Of a DNA stretch of 64,000 nt, positions 43,401-55,400 are shown piece after piece. Made by a program: the position numbers and the translations under genes. A model generated the notes under the pieces. That model was not told the origin of the DNA, ran no database searches, and saw only the letters and a program-made list of their open reading frames with translations. How positions within the stretch are numbered: the stretch's first letter is position 1; every line of letters starts with the position of its first letter. Source of the stretch: Ciona savignyi. Its lineage: Eukaryota > Chordata > Ascidiacea > Phlebobranchia > Cionidae. The DNA lies in contig CH003275.1 in assembly GCA_000149265.1 (NCBI GenBank), forward strand, positions 1,859,289 through 1,923,288, in the 5' to 3' direction.

Positions 43401-46400
43401 CTGAGATAACGTTTTAACTTATAAAAGTTTATACCAAATGTAAAAGAGAAAACTACGGTTTATTGAAAAGCATTAAATGCATCTTGTGGTCTGTAGAGAC
43501 GTCATTACGGTGTGGCCGTCCCTACAATAGATATATGAGTTGTTTTAGAAAAAAACAAAAAAAATAGATCTGCCGAAGGGTCGATAGAATAGGATTTTCA
43601 GGTTTATTCATGTAAATAGTAAAACGCGTTATCACACCAGTTTCGAAACTGCAAGTTTCCGGTTGAAAGGCGATGCACAATCCGCCAAGCTAATCGGTGT
43701 CTTTTGGTTAAATCCAATGCAAATATCGTAAGTTGTTAGTTGCAAAGATACATAATATTAAGTCCTTTGTCGATTTGGGTAAATGATACTGGCGGTACGA
43801 TTGACAAGTGCTTGGTTACTTTCTACCCACTGAATATTTAAAACATCCGAATTACTTTGGCAGTTTTGTCCTCTTGAAGTCCACTCCGCAGTAACACTGC
43901 TTACGTGTTCGCATGTTGTCGCTATTTCCCCGGTAATAGAGAATCCTGGATCGCAGTAAAACACACAGACACTTCCGACCATATTACGATCGGTACAAGT
44001 GACATCGCCGTTTAAGAGCTCTGTCACTGGTGGTTGGCACCGTATTGCTGAAATATAATTTTGAATTAATTTTAGGATAGATTTAAAGGCTATATTACCT
44101 GTAACTTTAAAATGTTTAGCTTACCTGTATTTTTATTAATAAAGTAATTATATTAAAGCGGTATCTCTTTATAGCGTTAGCGAAAAAGTGTGTCCGGTCC
44201 GTTGGTCTAACGGTTAAGTGTGTCGCTTTTCAATTTTAAGGTTCCAGTTGCAAAACTGGTCGCTAGCTAGTCGGTTGTGTCCTTATTGGACAAGGCACTT
44301 TACGGGCACTACCAAGAGGGTTTACGGGCAAACCAAATTAAAGGAACATGTCTATCATATACAACACACTGCAATAGCTCCGGTAACCCGACGGTGGGCG
44401 CAAGGTGATCTGACGATTGCCCGTGTGTTAACCCTCTTGGTTTTCCCATTCACGGAGATAAATATGAATATCCTATCCTATCCTTCTAACTAATCGCCTT
44501 CAAAGGCATCGGCAGAGACGTGTGCATTCATGCATATCACGGGACCTCAGGGGTTAAACTTTTAAATATAAATCTTCTGTAAATAAACAGAGGGTGCTAA
44601 TTATAACTGGATTGATGTAAGTAAATTTAGTAGGGTCAGATTTTAATTGCTGTAACTTTTGGTTCTCTGTTTGAATAGTCACCAACACGGGCAACACTGA
44701 AAAGGAAGATGGGAAGAAGGGAAACTGCTCACTGAAACTATAGAAACTAATTTTAACCCTGCCCTAAACACTAATCTCAACCCCAGAACGAACCTTAACT
44801 CCAAACATATGTTTAAAACTAACCCTAATCACCAAACTTCATTTTAGTGAGCAGTTTTCCTACCTGCCGCCTTCCCGCTTTCCCTCATTTAGTTTTCCCC
44901 ACCACTACTGCGTTGAAGTACATATTTTTTGAATACATTACGGAATTGTTTTACCTTTACAAGTAGGTGCTGGGTTACTCCATTCTCCGATTTCGTCATC
45001 GATTGTACTTAATCCACAGGTAACTCTTGGCGAGCCAACCATATAAAAGCCCAGCTCGCATTCAAATCTGTGTGAATGTTATTTAAACATGGATGGATGC
45101 TTTTATAAAAAAATTACAGGCTAGTCTTTTAAAAAAAAACAATATGATCAGAAATGCATAGAGTAACCTAGCATTTTAAATGCGTGTATTATTATATTTA
45201 ACGTCCGGCCCGATGGTCTAGCGGTTAAGTGCGTCGCCTTTCAATCGAAAGGTTGCAGGTGCGAAACTGGTCGCTAGCTAGTAGGTTGTGTCCTTGGGCA
45301 AGGCACTTTACGGACATTGCCTGAACCCAGCGGATTAATGGGTTCTACCAAATTGAAGGAACGTGTCTATCATATACAACACACTGCAATAGCTCCGGTA
45401 ACCCGACGATGGGCGCGAGGTGATCTGACGATTGCCCGTGTGATAACCCCTGGGGTTTTCCCATTCACGGGGATAAACATGAATATCCTATCCTATCCTA
45501 TCCTATCCTATCCTATCCTATCCTATCCTATCCTATCCTAATCGTAATAGTAGCTAAACAGAATTACGAAATGTTAGAACGATTAACAAAACAGTAGACT
45601 TTACCACTAATGCAAAATGATTAAAACGTAGTACTATAGGCTATACATTGTTGAGATATATTATTTGTATAGTCCAAATATTTGTGGTGTGGCCTTTACA
45701 TATAAAAAGAATCAATTATTTTATAGCTAATACACCCGGTTGTTTAGTACAGGTTTAAAGAGTTGGCTTTAAACACTTGGACTAAACCCAATTGAGACAG
45801 CCTGAAATAAATAGTAATACAAATGACATTTTTGATCAAACTTACATGCATTCACTTCCAAGGTTGTTCGCATTGTAGCAAAATATACCGCCCTGATACA
45901 AATCCGTATATCTTGGGGAGCATGTGATTCGTATGCATCTTGGTGGTGCATTATTCCAAAAGAAATTCGAACCTATGTCAAATGATGAATTTTAATCGAG
46001 CAGTTCAATTTAGGTTAATTTGTAAATGCTACCATACTAAATACGAACTAAAACAGGATTCGATTCATGTCGTTCTTGTAATGTAACGGCAAGCACATAA
46101 AAACTCTGTTACACATAAAAACCTAACGAATTATATACATTGATGGGATTCAAAATTTTAAGAACATGTTCATTTTTGTATCGTATTACTAACAACAGGT
46201 TCCCTAAAAAGTCTAATGTCTGTAAAAAAAGCAAGAATCGGATCGGTGATTATCCCGACGTTCCAAGAACGGGTTCGACCAAACCCATGCGAACCTCTTA
46301 AATCCCATCACTGATTAAATACAATATAATTGGAAGCTATAAAACCCAGCCAAAATTTACTCGGACATTATTTGCTTCGGAATTACACTCCACTTTTCGT

Positions 46401-49400
46401 GTAATAAATCGGCCAATGTTATTGAGTATTATTATTCGGATGAAAAGCACCAACATAATACAAACCGCAGGTCAATCTTTGCCTTCCTCTCAGTACGTAA
46501 TCAGGGTCACAAGTGAAGTCGCAAACTTGGACGTGGCCAATGTTTCGGCAGTTGACTGTACCAAACGCTGGTGCAGTGAGTGGAACACACGATGATCCTG
46601 TATTTCGGTTTAAACTTGGGTTAAACTCGATTTAACATATTTCGGTTTAAACTTGGATTAAACTCGATTTAACATATTTCGGTTTAAACTTGGATTAAAC
46701 TCGATTTAACATAGTTCGATTTAAACTTGGATTAACCCTTTAACTGCCGGCTGTTTTTTGGTCATTTTTCGGCTAAGTTGCCTTAGGTTAGAAGCTTCTG
46801 TACAAAAAACTATTGATGTAAGCATGATATGATCAACAGAAAAGTTGTTCAGTAATAAATTTTCTTTTGTTTTACATAAGTAAAATTTTGATGACGTCAT
46901 AAATTGTGCAATGACGTCATGTGTTCCTATTTAGATCAACAAAAACTATCTTTTTTTCTCATTTACAAACAAAACAGTAAGTAGCAAAGTTATTTATGAT
47001 TATCTTTGGACCATTTTTGTACTACTCTTTTTGTGATGACCTCACAACTTGACTGATGACGTCGTAATACGCAAATCAATTTTTTTTTGTTTTTTACTCT
47101 CGCCCAATGAAACACAAACACATGGCCACAGGAAAACAAAACTGATGCAAAACATCTTCAAAAAGGTTCTTCATTGCTAGAACTACTTGAAAATAAAGCA
47201 CAACTGCTTCCAGAATCACTATCAGCCAACAAAAGGGCAGCTTCTTCAACAGAATATCTGTTTTTACCCTCCAAAAGCTCAAAAAATGGCCTAATCCAAA
47301 ATGTACAAGCGAAAAACAAATGAATTGTTTTCAAACTAAACAAGCGAACCATGACGACAATAGTTGAAAACTAATCGGGGACTAAAACAGTATTTAAAAC
47401 TAATTAAAACAAACAAAACCACACATATATTTATACGTTTTTTAAAACTTAAATAACTAAAAAATTTCAAATGCAAACCTATATATCATCTTATATTGTT
47501 AAACGCAGAAATTATTCAGCTCTCCAGCGACATCTCACTGATCAAAATCGGCAGTATACTTTTCCACTTATGCAATTTTAGGCGCTGTCGACTTGAGTCG
47601 ACAGCGGCAGTTAAAGGGTTAAACTCGATTTAACATATTTCGGTTTAAACTTGGATTAAACTCGATTTAACATATTTCGGTTTAAACTTGGATTAAACTT
47701 GATTTAACATATTTCGGTTTAAACTTGGATTAAACTCGATTTAACATATTTCGATTTAAACTTGGATTAAACTCGATTTAACATATTTCGGTTTAAACTT
47801 GGATTAAACTCGATTTAACATATTTCGGTTTCACCTTGAATTAAACTCGATTTAACATATTTCGGTTGAAACTTGGATTAAACTCGATTTAACATATTTC
47901 GGTTTAAACTTGGATTAAACTCGATTTAACATATTTCGGTTTAAACTTGGATTAAACTCGGTTTAACATATTTCGGTTTAAACTTGGATTAAACTCGATT
48001 TAACATATTTCGGTTTAAACTTGGATTAAACTCGATTTAACATATTTCGGTTTAAACTTGTAATTAAACTCGATTTAACATATTTCGGTTTAAACTTGGA
48101 TTAAACTCGATTTAACATATTTCGGTTTAAACTTGGATTAAACTCGATTTAACATATTTCGATTTAAACTTGGATTAAACTCGATTTAACATATTTCGAT
48201 TTAAACTTGGATTAAACTCGATTTAACATATTTCGGTTTAAACTTGGATTAAACTCGATTTAACATATTAAGGTTTAAACTTGGATTAAACTCGATTTAA
48301 CATATTTCGGTTTAAACTTGGATTAAACTCGATTTAACATATTTCGATTTAAACTTGGATTAAACTCGATTTAACATATTTCGGTTTAAACTTGGATTAA
48401 ACTCGATTTAACATATTTCGGTTTAAACTTGGATTAAACTCGATTTAACAGATTTCGGTTTAAACTTGGATTACACTCGATTTAACATATTTCGGTTTAA
48501 ACTTGGATTAAACTCGATTTAACATATTAAGGTTTAAACTTGGATTAAACTCGATTTAACATATTAAGGTTTAAACTTGGATTAAACTCGATTTAACATA
48601 TTTCGGTTTAAACTTGGATTAAACTCGATTTAACATATTTCGGTTTAAACTTGGATTAAACTCGATTTAACATATTTCGATTTAAACTTGGATTAAACTC
48701 GATTTAACATATTTCGATTTAAACTTGGATTAAACTCGATTTAACATATTTCGGTTTAAACTTGGAATAACCTCGATTCAAAATATGGCTCTGTTATATT
48801 GCTGGCATAAAAAGAAATTAAAAACTATCTTATATATTGCATTTTCGGTAACAATGGAAGACGTTATGGACGATACGGCACATATAAAGGTTTAATATTT
48901 TATTGTTATTGGTTATGACTTAAAAACAAGGTTTAAAGTTCAGGCGGTTTATATATTAACTGGTCGTTTAAAATTATAGGCGCTATCGGCCAATTAAAAA
49001 TTATTCTTATTTAATAGGATAATTTCGACCCCACGATGATATTTTTACTAAAAGACAGTTTTTTATATCAAATTCCGTATATGGATCGATCGCGCTAACC
49101 ATACGGCTGTCGCTTTGAAATTAAAAGTTAAGTTTACTTTAACCGTTAAAAAATGTTCTCACTTCGGCAAACCGGGGGTCGATGAGTCCACACACCTCTA
49201 CCGGCTCCTACGTTCACACAGGTTGATGTACGGGAGCCAATGCGTCTAAATCTCGTCTCGCACCAAAACCTAAAACATATGAATTCAAAGTTAACACATG
49301 TGTGGTACATTCTAATTAAAAATGTTAACTTGGTATTGCTGCTGGACTTACGTGCAGCGGCTACCAGCTGCTTGGTTATTGGAACACACCATTCTGCCAT

Positions 49401-52400
49401 TTCTCGGGATATTGAGCCTGGAGTTACATTGTCCTCTAAGACATGTCGGTGGGTTGGAACTCCATTCGTTGTTGGGCACTGAGTAATTGTTGTTATTACA
49501 TACAATATTTACAAAAACGTGTGTTCTAAATGCATATGTAATCCCCGAACATCTATTTATTGACCTTCTCCTCTTTAAAAAAGGAAATTTGATGCCAATG
49601 TGACTTTACTAAAGCTAACTAACATGCTGACCGATTGCGATGAAGACCCATTTTTACACGGTAAATGCCCGTTTTAGAAAATATTTTGTAAAGCAGTCTT
49701 ATCAGTAAATAAGGAAATAAGGTTAAATAAAATAACCTGAACTGTTGCGGTTCTTTAAAACTATCTGGATAGCCACACACTATATTGGGTAAGTCGGGGA
49801 AAAAACAGTATCCCCTCCAGTTTTGTACTCTCAACCATTACACTCTTTATGTGTGCGATTGTACTTCTATCTATCCATGTAGTTTTACCCGAGTTTCAAA
49901 ATTGATCTTACTGCAAGTGACTTGTCTTCTTCCCTCAACGAAGTAGCCCCGGTTGCATGTAACGCTACAAACACTTCCAAACTTGTTCCAGTTCGTGCAC
50001 GACACCCGACCATAGCGTACAGTGCGAACGACAGGATAGCAACGTTTTGCTAAAAAAAGGGTTACTCTATTTATACAATGACTGCAAAATACCGACTGTA
50101 ACAAGCGGCTAATTTAGATTAGATAACTCTTAATGACGCTGAAATTTTTACCGCTACGACGTTCACTCAAACAATTATATAAAACATTAAATAGCACAAC
50201 TAAAGAATTGAACACTATTATAGCAAAAGGATTGCATCGTAAAAATAAAGAAAACCATTTGCAGATCTATTTGTAGAAAGTTCAGATTATATTTGATACA
50301 GGGTGTCGTTCCTAAAGGAAGCGTTTATTCATTTAGAAAGAAGCCTCGAACACTTACGGATGCATCTCGGGGTCGGACTAGTCCAAACTCCATCGGTACC
50401 GCCGTGTAAGTTAGTATTGCAGGTTGAGGTTGCTGATCCTAACACTCGATAACCATCTTCGCATGAAAATCTATGGCAATAGTATTAAAATAGTCAGGTG
50501 GCAGTTTAAAACTTAATTTATCCTAGTTTGTGTAAATATGACGTTAAAAGTAAATATTATACTAGAAAAGTTAAAAGAGCCTTATGATATTTCTATAATT
50601 AAGCATTTTGTTGTTTGAATTCCGGTCATGCGACGTTTGATATGGTATATCTTAGGGGTCGGTAAACTACGGCCTTTTCAGCCTTCTCATACGACTCTTA
50701 TTAATTTTCTTGCTACTGCAGCGAGCGCTTAAGAAGTTTAATAGTTAATACCCATAGATTAGCGAAACAAACAGAACACTTCTGTGATCCTTTTCAATTA
50801 TTTCATTTTATTGTAGCTAAGTGATTTTTATTTTGTGGAATATCGGTTAAAACGGCTCTTTGAGTGTAAAAGTTTGTCGACCCCTGGTATATGCGCTTCA
50901 CAGGGGACGTGTCATATGCATTAAGGGGCAGGTGCTGTTTGCGTACAAGATGTAACATGTCTTATCCCAGCGCAAATCAAACTTTACATATTTACCGAAC
51001 ATACTTACACGCATTGACTGCCAACGTTATTTTCATTGAAGCAAAACACACCACCGTTCACCGGGTCTGCGTGAATGGGTTTGCACGTGGTTCGGTAACA
51101 CATCGGCACAGATGCATTCCAGAGTAAATTCGAGTCTGTATACAATAAAATATGAAAACATATTTGTCAATGTAATGCTTATAAATAACAAAAGTTTAAT
51201 ATAGAAAGATCTACTAATGTTAAACTTATTATTTCGCGAACAAATGTATTAAAGCGTAGTCCATACAGTATACATGGCATACTGCAGCTATTATGCTGGT
51301 TTGCACAACTTGGGACAGCACTATATGTTTTTAAATACCTATTAAATGACGTTACAAGTAAAAAAAACGTTACCGAATAGAATGTGATAGCTAATTATAA
51401 AAAAATACAAACAGCATTTTTATCATTATGTAAATATGTTAAAATAGTATAACTGAGCAATATTTTATTTCGCTATACCGTCATATTCTAGTACCGTCAT
51501 TTTCCGGAATATACCGCTATTTTCCGGTACCGCCATTTTCCAATATTCGTATTGCCTGGTATTTTTATTTTAGGTTGTTTTATTCTAGTTTATTGTCATA
51601 TTCAACACCGTCTCATTGTAAATATTTCCTTTAGATTTACGTCTAACTTGTCACCAATAAAGAGACGGTCTACTCTATACACTTTTTAAAATTCGGCGAA
51701 ATGCATTTACCATTATCATTAATAAACTGACTTTTTTATACGTGACTCTTTAAAAAGTTCACACAAACAGATGAAGCATTAAAGAAATTAGTAATGAATT
51801 GGTAGGTTTTGCTTATAAATTGTTTTATGATCACGACTTGGCGCCTCGTGTAACCCGCCATGAACCTAAAGCCAGAAACACAGTGCCAAAAACGTGATTT
51901 GTAATTAAGGAATGGATAATTACCTCTGCTGTGCAATATGACTAACAAGTAAATGATTAATCAGCGGTTAATTGCCGAAATATAATTGTGTACATGTATG
52001 GAGTATAAACTAATAGATTTAAATATTGTTATTTATACAAGTAAAAAGAGTTATATATAACTAAAAAACAATACTTACTGCATTTTATGCTTGCGTTTCC
52101 TACAAGGTGAAATCCAAACTCACAAGAAAATAAACACACGCTCCCAACTTTATTTGTGATGTCACAATGCATTCTTCCAAATAATGGAATTAAAAGCACA
52201 TCGCATGTTGGAGCACCTATATTTTTAACACTTTAGAAAAAGTATACGCGTTATATAGGCAATACTCTTTAGATAGCTGTTACAAGGAAAATGATCATTT
52301 TTAGCAAATTAATAGTACATTGAAAGCTTTAATGTTCTGTTTAAACGATATAATGGGGCTATAGCCTAAGACTGTTTCTTTAAAGTAAGCGTGATATACG

Positions 52401-55400
52401 TTTGCCAGAAAGTAATGATTCTACACAATCTACAGTCTAGTTGTTTTCAAATTATTTACTTGTTGTAGTTGTAATAATTCTTTCGGTGGTTTGTGCGAGT
52501 TCAATCCGCCGTTCAATTTTCAGATGTTCGTCTTTGGTCGAGCCGACAGCTGTGTTGTTTATAAACCCAGCAGTACTTGTATATACTGATGTGTTTTCAG
52601 TACTTGCTGTTGTTTTCGGGTTTAATTGAAGTTCAAGAGGAACGCGTTCGATGAAAAATTGTTGATTGGCGGGAATTAGATTTCTTAATCTACTACCAAT
52701 ATTATTGGGAAGTGTTGTATTGCTAGATTGTAAAGTTGCATTTTTAGTTGTTGGTGCGGTAGTTTGTTTGTTTGTGGGATTAATAGAAATAATTATTGGT
52801 TCGGTTGTAGAATCTGTTAGGGCAGTTGTTTGTTTGGTTGTAGGATTAAATAATAGAATAGTTGGTGCGGTTGTAGAAGTAATAAAATCAGTTGTTGGTT
52901 CGGTTGTGGGATTAATAGAATCAGTTGTTTGTGCGGTTGTAGAATCTGTTAATGAAATTGTTTGTGTGGTTGTGGGATTAATTGATAGAATAGGTGGTGC
53001 AGTTGTAGGATTAATAGAATCAGTTGTTGGTGCAGTTGTAGGATTAATAGAATCAGTTGTTGATTCAGTTGTAGGATTAATAGAATCAGTTGTTGGTGCA
53101 GTTGTAGGATTAATAGAATCAGTTGTTGGTGCGTTTGTAGGATTAATAAAATCACTTGTTGGTTCGGTTGTAGGATTAATTGAATCACTTGTTGGTTCGG
53201 TTGTAGGATTAATTGAATCAGTTGTTGGTTCGGTTGTAGGATTAATTGAATCAGTTGTTTGTGTGGTTGTAGGATCAATAGAATCAGTTGTTTGTGTGGT
53301 TGTAGGATCAATAGAATCAGTTGTTGGTTCGGTTGTAAGATTAATAGAATAAGTTGTTGGTGTGGTTGTAGCATTAATAGAATCACTTGTTGGTTCGGTT
53401 GTAGGATTAATTGAATCAGTTGTTTTAGTGGTTGTAGCATCAATAGAATCAGTTGTTGGTTCGGTTGTAAGATTAATAGAATAAGTTGTTGGTGTGGTTG
53501 TAGCATTAATAGAATCAGCTGTTGGTTCGGTTGTAGGATTAATAAAATCAGTTGTTGGTTCGGTTGTAGGATTAATTGAATCAGTTGTTTGTGTGGTTGT
53601 AGGATTAATAGAAGCAGTTGGTGGTTCGGTTGTAGGATTAATTGAAGTAGTTGTTGGTTCGGTTGTAGGTTTAATAGAATCAGTTGTTGGTTCAGTTGTA
53701 AGATTAATAGAATCAGTTGTTGGTTCGGTTGTGGGAATAATAAATTCAGTTGTTGGTTCGGTTGTAGGATTAACATATTCAGTTGTTGGTGAAGTTGTAG
53801 GATTAATGGAATCAGTTTTTGGTTCGGTTGTAAGATTAATAGAATCAGTTGTTTTTTCGGTTGTAGAATCTGTTAAGGCAGTTGTTGATTCGGTTGTGGG
53901 ATTAATAAAATCAGTTGTTGGTTCGGTTGTAGGATTAATAGAATCAGTTGTTGGTTCGGTTGTAGGATTAATAGAATCACTTGTTTGTGCGGTTGTAGGA
54001 TTAACAGATTCAGTTGTTGGTGAAGTTGTAGGATTAATAGAGTCAGTTGTTGGTTCGGTTGTAGGAATAATAGACTCATTTGTTGGTTCGGTTGTAAGAT
54101 TAATAGAATCAGTTGTTGGTTCGGTTGTAGGATTAATAGAATCAGTTGTTGGGGCAGTTGTAGGATTAATTGAATCAGTTGTTGGTTCGGTTGTAAGAGT
54201 AATAGATTCAGTTGTTGGTGAAGTTGTAGGATTAACAGATTCAGTTGTTGGTAAAGTTGTAGGATTAATTGAATCAGTTGTTGGTTCGGTTTTAGGATTA
54301 ACAGATTCAGTTGTTGGTGAAGTTGTAGAATTAATTGAATCAGTTGTTGGTTCGGTTGTAGCATTATTAGAATCAGTTGTTGGTGCGGTTGTAGGATTAT
54401 TAGAATCAGTTGTTGGTGCGGTTGTAGGATTATTAGAATCAGTTGTTGGTGCGGTTGTAGGATTAATAAAATCAGTTGTTGGTTCGGTTGTTGCTTGCTC
54501 ATGATTTGTCACTTGGTCGGTAGTTTTACCTGGAAGTAGAAAATAAATACATATGCTTGTGCGAACGCATAGCTCGTATAGTAGCACGTTAAAGCACTAG
54601 CCGAAAGGTTGTGTGTTATAAACCGGTGGCTCGCCGGTAGCCTATTTTGGAAAATCACCTAACGGAATATACTTGAACCCATTTGCTTGATGGTTAAACA
54701 AAAACTGTAACATAGTTTCAGTAACAGTGGGTGGGCTATGTCCTTAGTGCTGATCAGAAGTGTAAAATTAAGCCACTTGGCAAACACACGTTTTTGTTGT
54801 AAGGTGATTGGTATGTGTATAAACATAATACTACAATATAACCCTCACGGTTACATCTAAGTCTTTAACAAGTATAGGCCTTTATTATTTAGACTAGGGT
54901 ATAGTAAACGACTTTAAAGTTTATATTACGCAGTGATATCTTACCACCATTTGTATTGCAGAAGTAGGCTTCCTGGTTACACATGCTTTTATCACAGCAA
55001 CATCTGCACACCGAACCCACCCGACCGATGTCGCATTGGCGCCCTCCCGCGACCGAATTCTGTGTTTATAAACAAACCGTGAACAGTGAGCAGTAATGTA
55101 AAGCATGTTGATTAAAGTTATAAAGATATATATGACTTGACTCTCGAAAATCAATAATAATTATTATGTATAATGTATTCTCCACATACCTGCTTGAAAT
55201 TGTTTTTGCAAGCTAGTCTTTGTTTGCACGATTTCGATACAAAAAGTCTTGTCTCCCCGGTTCGCACCTCGTTTTGGCATTCCTGGAAGAAAATTGCGTT
55301 TTTCATTAAATAATACCAAGAAAGGCCTAGCCTGTCCCATGTTAGCATGTCCGCTCGAATTCGTTCTATTATTCCGTGTTCTATTTATATTTTTGAAAGA

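Noticed and set aside
46880-47070. A CRE/ATF enhancer from several TGACGTCA-like palindromes
   Set aside because: They lie inside the piggyBac-like element and are more likely part of the transposon sequence; regulatory use is unsupported.
46602-48775. A CRISPR-like appearance of regular short repeats
   Set aside because: The units are directly adjacent with no unique spacers, the period is a constant 37 bp, and the surroundings are eukaryotic introns. It is a satellite.
52666-54504. Two long + strand ORFs (228 and 336 codons) rich in Val, Gly and Ile, and two other minus-strand frames rich in Leu and Gln
   Set aside because: They are shadows of the 33-bp mucin repeat: a repeat whose length is a multiple of three stays open in several frames. 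The minus-strand Thr/Pro frame has the splice phase, signal peptide and domain context.
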